Assembly: GCA_030604585.1 (NCBI GenBank)
Contig: JAUVVP010000063.1
Span: forward strand, 1-7,988
Reading direction: 5' to 3'
DNA length: 7,988 bases
DNA from: Planctomycetota bacterium
GTDB lineage: Bacteria > Planctomycetota > Brocadiia > SM23-32
Both the position numbers and the translations under genes were made by a program. Below the pieces are notes generated by a model, which searched no databases, was not told the origin of the DNA, and worked only from the letters and a program-made list of their open reading frames with translations. This document shows, in pieces, positions 1-5,240 of this stretch. How positions within the stretch are numbered: position 1 is the first letter of the stretch; each line of letters begins with the position of its first letter.

Positions 1-1
1 C

Positions 2-487
2 GGGGAGCGAACGCCTCACGCCAACCCGAACGCGCGCGGAGCCCTGGTCGGGCTGACGCCGCGCCACGGCAAGAACGAGATCATCCGCAGCATCATGGAG
101 GGCATCACGTATGCGATGAAGGACTCGCTGGAGATCATCCACTCGATGGGCATCGAGGTCGGCGAGATACGGCTGTCGGGCGGCGGGGCCAAGAGCGGGT
201 TCTGGCGGCAGATGCAGGCGGACGTCTACGAGCACCCCGTCTGCACCATCAACGCCGGCGAAGGTCCGGCCTACGGCGTGGCCCTGCTGGCCGGCGTCGG
301 CACGGGCGTCTGGAACAGCGTCGAGGAGGCCTGCGAGCAGGCCATCAGCGTCACGAGCCGCTGCGAAGTCAACCGGGAGAGAGCCCGCATCTACGGCGAG
401 TTCTACCCGGTCTTCCAGGGCCTCTATCGGGCGCTGAAGGACGACTTCGACGTGATCACGGAGAAGGTCGGCCGACTGCACGGCTGA
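2..487 (+). CDS. xylB: Xylulokinase-like FGGY sugar kinase, C-terminal part (5' end outside window)
   Basis: FGGY-family carbohydrate kinases phosphorylate a sugar with ATP in the cytoplasm; xylulokinase makes D-xylulose 5-phosphate. The frame is open from base 2 to the TGA at 485-487, giving 161 residues, about the last third of a protein that is usually near 500 residues. Visible hallmarks are GERTPHANPNARG at the very start (the XylB-type GERTPHxxPxARG segment), then EGITYAMKDSLEII, and SGGGAKSGFWRQ, the glycine-rich nucleotide-binding motif of the C-terminal FGGY lobe. A further segment, EGPAYGVALLAGVGTGVW, matches the conserved helix after that motif. I see no internal damage. The xylulokinase call rests on the GERTPH and GGGAKS segments; another FGGY kinase cannot be excluded because the N-terminal sugar-binding half is missing. 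Regulation and the upstream neighbour are not visible. Confidence 0.88.
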   Translation, partial: GERTPHANPNARGALVGLTPRHGKNEIIRSIMEGITYAMKDSLEIIHSMGIEVGEIRLSGGGAKSGFWRQMQADVYEHPVCTINAGEGPAYGVALLAGVGTGVWNSVEEACEQAISVTSRCEVNRERARIYGEFYPVFQGLYRALKDDFDVITEKVGRLHG

Positions 488-496
488 GGGCAACGG

Positions 497-530
497 AGGG
501 CGGCCGTCCGTGCAGGGCAGCCGGCCCTTT
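497..530 (+). terminator. Possible terminator hairpin after the sugar kinase gene
   Basis: Ten bases after the kinase stop codon, AGGGCGGC (497-504) can pair with GCC-G-GCCCT (520-528) with one bulged G, followed by only three T residues (528-530). The alternative pairing GGCCG (502-506) with CGGCC (522-526) is also possible. The position fits a terminator, but the T tract is short and the loop is long, so this is weak. Confidence 0.3.
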
Positions 531-571
531 GTGCACCTGGGCGGCCGGACGAAAAGCCGCGATTTCAGGTC

Positions 572-600
572 TTGACAAAGGGTGCGAGATCTCTTAGACT
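572..600 (+). promoter_or_regulatory. Sigma-70-type promoter upstream of the small orphan gene
   Basis: A perfect TTGACA box (572-577) is followed after exactly 17 bases by TAGACT (595-600), which matches TATAAT at four of six positions including the first, second and last. The predicted transcription start near 607 leaves a leader of about 230 nt before the ATG at 838. This is the best promoter in the kinase-to-small-gene gap. Confidence 0.65.
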
Positions 601-837
601 TATGGCTTCTTCGTGGGGCATCACCTTCTCCGGAGCATCTACAGGCCGCGCGGTGTCCGGCGAGGCACCGAACCGTGGGGCGTTAGTCGGTATCCAGGCG
701 GCCATCCATTGACAGAGCCAAACCAGTCTTTATCCAGGCGTGCGTTCAGCACGCCGTTTCCCCGGAGCTAATGCCGCCCAACGGCGGCGAATCCGTCCGT
801 ACTTCAACAGAACGACAAGCAAGAGGAACCCGTTTTC
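601..837 (+). promoter_or_regulatory. Structured leader between promoter and small orphan gene (possible cis-regulatory RNA or sRNA)
   Basis: This stretch lacks a credible gene but contains three potential hairpins on the plus strand. Hairpin 1 (651-670) pairs CGGTG and CC with GG and CACCG around a GGCGA loop with one bulged T. Hairpin 2 (737-755) is a perfect 7-bp stem, GGCGTGC / GCACGCC, with a GTTCA loop, followed by GTTTC. Hairpin 3 (773-788) is a perfect 6-bp stem, GCCGCC / GGCGGC, with a CAAC loop. Two direct copies of AGTCnnTATCCAGGCG lie at 685-700 and 725-740. A second TTGACA (709-714) lies between them, with only a poor -10 (TATCCA, 731-736). I do not recognise a known riboswitch class. 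GC-rich DNA forms chance hairpins, so the RNA interpretation is an inference. Confidence 0.35.
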
Positions 838-1056
838 ATGGCAAGACGTGCAAAGCTCAAAGACGAGAAAGAACCCGGCCAGAACGCCCTGGGCTCCAGG
901 CTGGAGCTCATAAAGCGCCGTCACCGCGAACTGATCCTCCAGCCGCGCAAGATAATCGCCGCCGACCTGAACGACGAGTTCGGCAACCCCTTCGAGGACT
1001 TACTGGAGGTCGAGCAGTTCGAGTATGCCGAACCGGCGGGCATCGGCCAGTTATAG
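838..1056 (+). CDS. Small uncharacterised charged protein (72 aa)
   Basis: I do not recognise this protein. It begins at ATG 838 behind AGAGGA (822-827, spacing about 10) and ends at TAG 1054-1056. Codon third positions are mostly G or C, as in the surrounding genes, which supports real coding. The N-terminal half is basic (MARRAKLKDEK, then KRRHRE and PRK). The C-terminal half is acidic (DLNDEFGNPFEDLLEVEQFEYAE). There is no signal peptide, membrane segment, cysteine pair or known motif. The mixed charge and a likely helix around residues 20-32 would suit a small nucleic-acid- or protein-binding factor, but that is speculation. It converges with holA, whose stop lies 22 bp away, so it is not in an operon with it. 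A promoter at 572-600 and a long leader precede it. Confidence 0.6.
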   Translation: MARRAKLKDEKEPGQNALGSRLELIKRRHRELILQPRKIIAADLNDEFGNPFEDLLEVEQFEYAEPAGIGQL

Positions 1057-1077
1057 TGCCTTCCGGCCCGGCGACGC

Positions 1078-2151
1078 TCAGGGACGGCAGAGCCGGGCCA
1101 GCAGACCCTCCAGCCACACCTTCTCCTCCTGCGACCGCAGCGAAGTCGTCTTCGATTCGACATCGGCCGCGGACAGGATGTGGAACTGGCGGGCCAGGCG
1201 CTCTTCGCACAGCATGGGAAGGACCTTCAGGGCCCTCCCCACCACGAACTGCGGCACCCCGACCTTGCGGGCGGTCTCCGCTTCGGACACCCCGTCAGCG
1301 TGCGCCCTCTTTATCTGCCAGAGGCGGCGCAGTTGGAGCGCCAGCACGGAGATGATCGCCTCCCTGCTCTCGCCGCTCAGCAGCAGGCGAGAGCAGAGGC
1401 GCAGCGCCCCCGCAGCATCGCCCCGGCCCACCGCCTCGGCCAGTTCAAAGACGGAGCGGGACCGGGCCTGCGCGACAAGCTCACCCACGTCCCGCTCGGT
1501 GATGGTGTTTGCGGAGGCGACGTAGGCCGACAGCTTCTCCAGCTCGCTCCGCAGGGCCAGCAGGTTCGGTCCGATGGCCTCCAGCAGCGACTCAACGGCC
1601 TGCGGCGTCAGCTTCTTTCCCATCCGCTCCGCCAGCGAGCGCGCCCAGCGCTTCGCCTCGGGCCACGTCGGCCCTTTGCAGTCAACCACCAGGCCGTCGG
1701 ATTGGACCGCCCGCAGGACTTGTTGCAGGAGCTTGGCGCTGCCCTTCTCGCCGTCGCCTTCATCGGCCGCGGCCCTGCCGCGCCTCCTGCGCGCCGGTTC
1801 CTCCAGGCAGAGGATGAGCGTGGCGGTCCGGCTGGGGTGTTTCAAGTATTCGATTAGGCGCTCGCCGTGGGCCTGAAGAAACGCGTTGCCCCGCTCCACG
1901 ACGACGACCCGCCGGCCCTCCAACCCCATGAAAGGGAGCGTGCGCAGTTCGTCGAAGACGTCGCGCGCCTCCGGGACGTCCTCGAACCGGCGGACCGTGC
2001 TGCCCGGCAGCTCCGGCGGCGCCGCCGCGTCCTTCAAGAGCCGCAGACAGCGGGAACGCATCGAGTCGTCGCCGCCGACCAGAGCGCAGACCGGCGTTTG
2101 CGCCGCCTCTTGAAGCCGATCTTCCAGTTCCAGCGCCTTCAGGATCGCCAT
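1078..2151 (-). CDS. holA: DNA polymerase III delta subunit
   Basis: HolA is the clamp-loader subunit that opens the beta sliding clamp during replication. The 357-residue product has the family layout. An N-terminal AAA+-like fold lacks a working Walker A: CALVGGDDSMRSRCLRLL at about 22-39 sits where the family has its degenerate P-loop. Next comes DVFDELRTLPFMGLEGRRVVVVE (64-86), a strongly conserved delta segment. The middle domain carries LLALRSELEKLSAY (197-210) and ITERDVGELV. The C-terminal collar domain carries VFELAEAVGRGD (234-245), ISVLALQLRRLWQIK (267-281) and ARKVGVPQFVVGRAL (294-308). A charged Arg/Glu/Gly-rich stretch at 120-139 looks like a lineage-specific loop. I chose ATG 2151 because GAAGG precedes it by 4 bases and the length fits the family. 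An in-frame GTG at 2226 would add 25 residues with no family resemblance and no clear ribosome site. The ankyrin gene lies 104 bp upstream on the same strand, so co-transcription is possible. Confidence 0.9.
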   Translation of the reverse strand: MAILKALELEDRLQEAAQTPVCALVGGDDSMRSRCLRLLKDAAAPPELPGSTVRRFEDVPEARDVFDELRTLPFMGLEGRRVVVVERGNAFLQAHGERLIEYLKHPSRTATLILCLEEPARRRRGRAAADEGDGEKGSAKLLQQVLRAVQSDGLVVDCKGPTWPEAKRWARSLAERMGKKLTPQAVESLLEAIGPNLLALRSELEKLSAYVASANTITERDVGELVAQARSRSVFELAEAVGRGDAAGALRLCSRLLLSGESREAIISVLALQLRRLWQIKRAHADGVSEAETARKVGVPQFVVGRALKVLPMLCEERLARQFHILSAADVESKTTSLRSQEEKVWLEGLLARLCRP

Positions 2152-2247
2152 GCGGCCTTCATCGGGTATTGGACTGACAGAACAAACGCTGCGTGACAAC
2201 TCGTCCCCGTGCTCGTTCCGCCACACGGGCGGCGCGCGAGCCGACGC

Positions 2248-2270
2248 GAGACCGTTCAGGGCACGGTCTC
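2248..2270 (-). other. Perfect 8-bp inverted repeat spanning the lipoprotein gene stop codon
   Basis: GAGACCGT (2248-2255) and ACGGTCTC (2263-2270) are perfect reverse complements around a 7-base loop that contains the minus-strand TGA stop. It could be a 3' mRNA stabiliser or part of a termination signal. There is no T tract on the downstream side, so I do not call it a terminator. Confidence 0.4.
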
Positions 2271-3572
2271 CTCGGTCTCATCCAGTGGCGGCCACTCCCA
2301 ATCGCCGATGTCCCGGCCCAGCGAGTACTCGCGCCCGCCGCGATCCTTCAGGAGCGCTGCCATCTCGTCATGGCCCGCCGAAGTTGCGTAACCGAGGGGG
2401 GTCGAGCCATCCTCATCGAAGGCATTGACGTCCGCCTCGTGCGCGATGAGCAGCTCGGCCAGATCCAGCTTGCCGTCGCGAGCCGCCAGGTGCAGGGGCG
2501 TGAGGCTGTCGGGGCGGGCCACATCGGGGTCGGCACCCTTCTCCAGCAGCAGCCCGGCCACCTCCGCCCTGCCCGTCACGACGGCCAGGTGCAGGGCCGT
2601 CATGCCTTCCGGCCCCCTGGCGTCGGGGTCGCTCCCTTCATCCAGCAGGGCTCTGAGCGCGGCTACGTCGCCCCGGTCAACGGCCTGCAGGAGCGCGCCC
2701 TCCCGGACGCCCTCCCACTGGCACTCGGCCCCGTGCGCCTCCAGCAGGGCGGCTATCTCGGCGTGGCCCAGCAGCTTGGCCAGGACCAGAGGCGCGACGG
2801 CGCGATCACTGCGGGCGTTAACGTCGGCGCCGTGCTCGATGAGGATCTCCACCAGTTCGCTCTTGCCGTCGCGGGCCGCGAGGTGAAGGGGCGTCAGACC
2901 GTCGCCCGGTCCGGCATTCGGGTCGGCCCCCGCCTCCAACAGGACCCTCGCCGCCTCCGGCTGGTCGCCGGAAACGGCCGTGTACAGTGCGGGGGCGCCG
3001 TGGAGCTGCGGGCTGTCGGGCTCCACGCCCGACGCCAACAGGGACCGAAGCTCGGCCAGGTTGCCGTAGCCCGCAGCGTACCTCAGCCTGCCTGCCGTCA
3101 CGTTGCCCCACAGTACCTCCGCCCCGTGCCGTTCCAGCAGCTCCATTACTGCCGTCTGGTGTTGTTCGGTGGCGCAGGCCATGGGAGTGAGGCCCTGCTT
3201 GCTCCGGGCATTGACGTCGGCGCCGTGTTCGACCAGCAGCTCCGCCACTTCCAGCTTGCCGCCATAGGCTGCGAAATGAAGGGGGGTCATGCCGTCCGTG
3301 CGGGCGCAAGAGGGGTCTGCGCCTTTCGCCAGCAGGAGCTTCGCTATCTCGATCTGGCCCTGCCAGAGGGCCACTTGCAGGGCAGTCACCCCGCCGGGTC
3401 CGGCCACATTGGGGTCGGCGCCTTCTTCGAGGGCCGCTCTGATCGCCGCCTCGTCCTTCAGGCTCGCGCCCAGCAGCAGCGGGTCCTCTGCGGGCTCACA
3501 GCCGCAGCCGACCGCCAGTGCCGCCACGGCCACGGCAACGAAGCCGTACCAGATGCGGGAGTGCCTTCGCAT
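2256..3572 (-). CDS. Ankyrin-repeat lipoprotein made of three 131-residue blocks (12 repeats)
   Basis: Ankyrin repeats form an elongated protein-binding solenoid; the partner here is unknown. Residues 1-23 are a lipoprotein signal: basic MRRHSR, a hydrophobic VAVAVAALAV core, and AVGC with the acceptor at Cys23. The protein is therefore probably exported and membrane-anchored. Twelve ankyrin repeats follow, with GAD(P/V)N-type turns at residues 51, 84, 117, 150, 182, 215, 248, 281, 313, 346, 379 and 412. The spacing runs 33, 33, 33, 32 and then repeats, giving three four-repeat blocks at an exact 131-residue period. TPLHxAA consensus segments are clear at 96-102, 227-233 and 358-364. LTPLHLAARDGK is identical at 226-237 and 357-368. 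The tail (421-438) is acidic with WEW. Start ATG 3572 is preceded by AAGAGAGG with a short spacer. No enzyme domain is visible. An outer- or inner-membrane scaffold is likely, but function cannot be assigned. Confidence 0.9.
   Translation of the reverse strand: MRRHSRIWYGFVAVAVAALAVGCGCEPAEDPLLLGASLKDEAAIRAALEEGADPNVAGPGGVTALQVALWQGQIEIAKLLLAKGADPSCARTDGMTPLHFAAYGGKLEVAELLVEHGADVNARSKQGLTPMACATEQHQTAVMELLERHGAEVLWGNVTAGRLRYAAGYGNLAELRSLLASGVEPDSPQLHGAPALYTAVSGDQPEAARVLLEAGADPNAGPGDGLTPLHLAARDGKSELVEILIEHGADVNARSDRAVAPLVLAKLLGHAEIAALLEAHGAECQWEGVREGALLQAVDRGDVAALRALLDEGSDPDARGPEGMTALHLAVVTGRAEVAGLLLEKGADPDVARPDSLTPLHLAARDGKLDLAELLIAHEADVNAFDEDGSTPLGYATSAGHDEMAALLKDRGGREYSLGRDIGDWEWPPLDETEETVP
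2301..3479 (-). repeat. Three tandem 393-bp units inside the ankyrin lipoprotein gene
   Basis: Unit 1 (3087-3479), unit 2 (2694-3086) and unit 3 (2301-2693) each encode four ankyrin repeats and align without insertions or deletions. Landmarks recur at exactly 393 bases: CTTGCCGTCGCG on the plus strand is at 2469-2480 and again at 2862-2873, and the GACGTC-type element is at 2427, 2820 (as AACGTC) and 3213. Units differ by scattered substitutions, so the triplication is old but was not reshuffled. Confidence 0.8.
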
Positions 3573-3630
3573 TTCGCCTCTCTTTGCGCCGTTCGGGGCC
3601 GAAGCCCGTCCGCTCCGTCGTCACTACATC

Positions 3631-3659
3631 ATATTAGGCCGCCGGCGCGCCGCTTGCAA
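3631..3659 (-). promoter_or_regulatory. Promoter of the ankyrin lipoprotein gene, with a 12-bp palindrome over its -35
   Basis: On the minus strand, TTGCAA (plus-strand 3654-3659) is followed after 17 bases by TAATAT (plus-strand ATATTA, 3631-3636). TATGAT, a 5/6 match, overlaps just downstream. The -10 lies about 58 bases before the ATG at 3572. The -35 is embedded in CGCTTGCAAGCG (3651-3662), a perfect 12-bp palindrome, and the spacer contains the palindrome GGCGCGCC (3644-3651). The palindrome position would suit a repressor operator; no cognate regulator is in the window. Confidence 0.5.
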
Positions 3660-3682
3660 GCGTCCCCAACGCCGCTACGACG

Positions 3683-3710
3683 TTGACATTCGCCCCGCCG
3701 CCGGTATACT
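3683..3710 (+). promoter_or_regulatory. Sigma-70-type promoter of the aminotransferase gene
   Basis: A perfect TTGACA (3683-3688) is followed after 16 bases by TATACT (3705-3710), a 5/6 match to TATAAT. The predicted start near 3717 gives a leader of about 180 nt. The -35 overlaps CAACG-N9-CGTTG (3667-3685), a weak operator candidate. The -35 boxes of this and the divergent lipoprotein promoter are 23 bases apart. Confidence 0.7.
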
Positions 3711-3898
3711 GGGTCGCCCCGCCGGATGAGCGATATTCCGGCATTCCCGCGTCCCCCTCAGGCCGCACGTGCGCCGTTGCTGAGTACGGTAGCGGAACGG
3801 GCATTATGCGGCGGCCCGGGGGCCGCTGGAAGGCGACAGAGCCCTTCATCCGGTTCGGGGCGCTGGGGGCACGTCCTTCTTGCGAAAGGCGACTGGTC
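3711..3898 (+). promoter_or_regulatory. Leader of the aminotransferase gene with a GC-rich hairpin
   Basis: Between promoter and start codon there is no convincing gene. GCGGCC (3811-3816) and GGCCGC (3821-3826) form a perfect stem around a CGGG tetraloop, extendable to 8 bp (3809-3828) with one G-T pair. No T tract follows, so it is not an intrinsic terminator. I do not recognise lysine-riboswitch or other known riboswitch elements. AAAGG (3885-3889) is the ribosome site of the downstream gene. Confidence 0.3.
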
Positions 3899-5071
3899 AT
3901 GGAAGTCCAACCGGCGGAACGGCTCAGGAAGCTGCCTCCCTACCTTTTTGCGGACCTGCGCCGCAAGACAGCCGCCGCACGCCGGAAGGGCGTGCGGGTG
4001 ATCAGCCTCGGCATCGGCGATCCCGACGTGCCGACGCCGGACCCGGTGGTGGAGGAACTGTGCCGCGCCGTGCAGGACCCCGCCGACCCCGACCGTCACC
4101 GCTACGGCTGCGACCAGCCGGCCCCGGAGTTCCCGCAGGCCGTGCGCGACTTCTACGGGCGGCGTTTCGGCGTCACGCCGGCCGAAGACCAGGTAGTCGC
4201 CACCATGGGGGGCAAGGACGCCATCGCCAAGCTGTGTATGGCGATCCTGAACCCCGGCGACCTCGGCATCGCGCCGTCGCCCGGCTACCCCACCTACAAC
4301 ATCGGCCATGTCTTTGCCGGGGCCGTCACCTACCAGGCACCCCTGCTGGCCGAGAACGGGTTCCTGGTGGACTTCGACGCCATCCCGAACGAAGCGAGGC
4401 GGCTGGCCAAGATACTGTGGCTCAACTACCCGAACAACCCGACCACGGCGACGGCCGGCCTGGAGTTCTTCCAGCGCGCCGTGGAGTTCGGCCGCCGGCA
4501 CGACATCCTCATCGTCCACGACAACGCCTACAGCGAGAACACCTACGACGGCTATAAGGCGCCGAGCATCCTTCAGGTGGGCGGTGCCGACGAGGTGGCA
4601 ATCGAGTTCTTCTCCCTGTCCAAGGCGTTCAACATGACGGGCTGGCGCGTGGCCGCCCTGGTCGGCAATGCCTCGGCCGTCAAGGCGCTGCGCACGGCCA
4701 AGGAGAACATAGACAACGGCACGCTGCGCGCCGTTCAGTTCGCCGCCGCCAAGGCGCTGAACATGGCGGAGGAACTGAGCCCGGCCATCAACGCCGTCTA
4801 CCGGCGCCGCCGCGACATGGTCGTGAACGCTTTGAACCGGAACGGCTGGTCAATCGAGGCGCCGATAGCCACCATCTACGTCTGGGCGCCGGTGCCCCAG
4901 AGATACGAGCGCTCCAGCGCGGCGTTCGCGACGGACCTGCTGGAGAGGGCTGGCGTGGTTGTGACGCCCGGCCTCGGCTACGGCCAGTGGGGCGAGGGAT
5001 ACTTCCGCATCTCGCTCACCTATCCCGACGAGGTGCTGGAGGAGGCCCTGTCGCGCATCACGGGGGCGTAG
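3899..5071 (+). CDS. dapL: PLP-dependent class I/II aminotransferase, probably LL-diaminopimelate aminotransferase
   Basis: DapL converts tetrahydrodipicolinate plus glutamate to LL-diaminopimelate, a cytoplasmic step supplying lysine and peptidoglycan. The 390-residue protein has the expected length and DapL-like opening: ERLRKLPPYLFADLRRK (7-23) and VISLGIGDPDVPTP (34-47). Fold-type I residues are visible: GGKDAI at 104-109 (cofactor phosphate region), YPNNPT at 177-182 with Asn179 or Asn180, Asp208 and Tyr211 in VHDNAYSE, SLSKAFNMTGWR (239-250) with Schiff-base Lys242 and phosphate-binding Arg250, and Arg370 in FRIS for the substrate alpha-carboxylate. I chose ATG 3899, behind AAAGG with 9-base spacing, because family similarity begins there. 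The frame stays open upstream to a TTG at 3683, but those 72 residues overlap the promoter and look non-coding. The segment after HRYG (68-71) differs from the usual DapL HxYP region, so a related substrate is possible. A strong promoter and long leader precede it. Confidence 0.78.
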   Translation: MEVQPAERLRKLPPYLFADLRRKTAAARRKGVRVISLGIGDPDVPTPDPVVEELCRAVQDPADPDRHRYGCDQPAPEFPQAVRDFYGRRFGVTPAEDQVVATMGGKDAIAKLCMAILNPGDLGIAPSPGYPTYNIGHVFAGAVTYQAPLLAENGFLVDFDAIPNEARRLAKILWLNYPNNPTTATAGLEFFQRAVEFGRRHDILIVHDNAYSENTYDGYKAPSILQVGGADEVAIEFFSLSKAFNMTGWRVAALVGNASAVKALRTAKENIDNGTLRAVQFAAAKALNMAEELSPAINAVYRRRRDMVVNALNRNGWSIEAPIATIYVWAPVPQRYERSSAAFATDLLERAGVVVTPGLGYGQWGEGYFRISLTYPDEVLEEALSRITGA

Positions 5072-5105
5072 GCGCACGGCGTGCTCGTGCGCACGGCGCG
5101 CTCGT
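5072..5105 (+). repeat. 17-bp imperfect tandem duplication immediately after the aminotransferase stop
   Basis: GCGCACGGCGTGCTCGT (5072-5088) is followed directly by GCGCACGGCGCGCTCGT (5089-5105), identical at 16 of 17 bases. The first copy plus the junction also forms a hairpin, GCGCACG (5072-5078) pairing with CGTGCGC (5086-5092) around a 7-base loop, one base after the stop codon. There is no T tract. It may act as a 3' end structure for the aminotransferase transcript or may be scar sequence. Confidence 0.6.
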
Positions 5106-5178
5106 GGTCTCGCCCGAGGGGAAGGTCACCGCGAAGCGGCCGCTTGGGCAACCGGGCATCCTCTATGCCGATCTGTAG
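5092..5178 (+). pseudogene. Possible C-terminal remnant of a nitrilase/carbon-nitrogen hydrolase gene
   Basis: The plus-strand frame ending at TAG 5176-5178 reads HGALVVSPEGKVTAKRPLG and then QPGILYADL. This closely resembles the end of nitrilase-superfamily amidohydrolases, where a strand of the type S-x-V-V-x-P-x-G-x-V-L-A is followed by a short linker and G-(I/L)-L-x-A-D-L. The catalytic Glu-Lys-Cys regions are absent. The frame upstream runs into the end of the aminotransferase gene, so no own start codon or ribosome site exists. I infer that a downstream hydrolase gene was deleted up to the aminotransferase stop, leaving about 28 codons. A chance resemblance is possible because the segment is so short. 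Confidence 0.4.
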
Positions 5179-5240
5179 ATGGCGGTCGGCAGCCCCCGTT
5201 TCCCCTGGCGCTTCAGCAGGGCATCGCAGGAGGGAGTCCC

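Noticed and set aside
2301..3479. The regular repeats considered as a CRISPR or other DNA repeat array
   Set aside because: The periodicity is protein-coding (ankyrin) with in-frame substitutions, not identical repeats with unique spacers.
2193..3686. A 497-codon plus-strand open frame antisense to the ankyrin gene, longer than that gene
   Set aside because: Its apparent internal repetition mirrors the ankyrin blocks on the other strand, which has unmistakable ankyrin motifs, a lipobox and a ribosome site. In GC-rich DNA the antisense frame stays open by codon bias.
3634..3900. An 88-codon minus-strand frame between the divergent promoters
   Set aside because: It covers both promoter regions, has no recognisable domain, and its composition looks like translated non-coding GC-rich DNA.
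3726..4001. A possible upstream leader peptide starting at ATG 3726
   Set aside because: It lacks a ribosome site and runs about 100 bases into the aminotransferase gene in another frame, unlike typical short leader peptides.
3758..4519. A 253-codon minus-strand frame over the aminotransferase leader and 5' half
   Set aside because: It overlaps a well-supported PLP enzyme and shows no motif, signal or plausible ribosome site.
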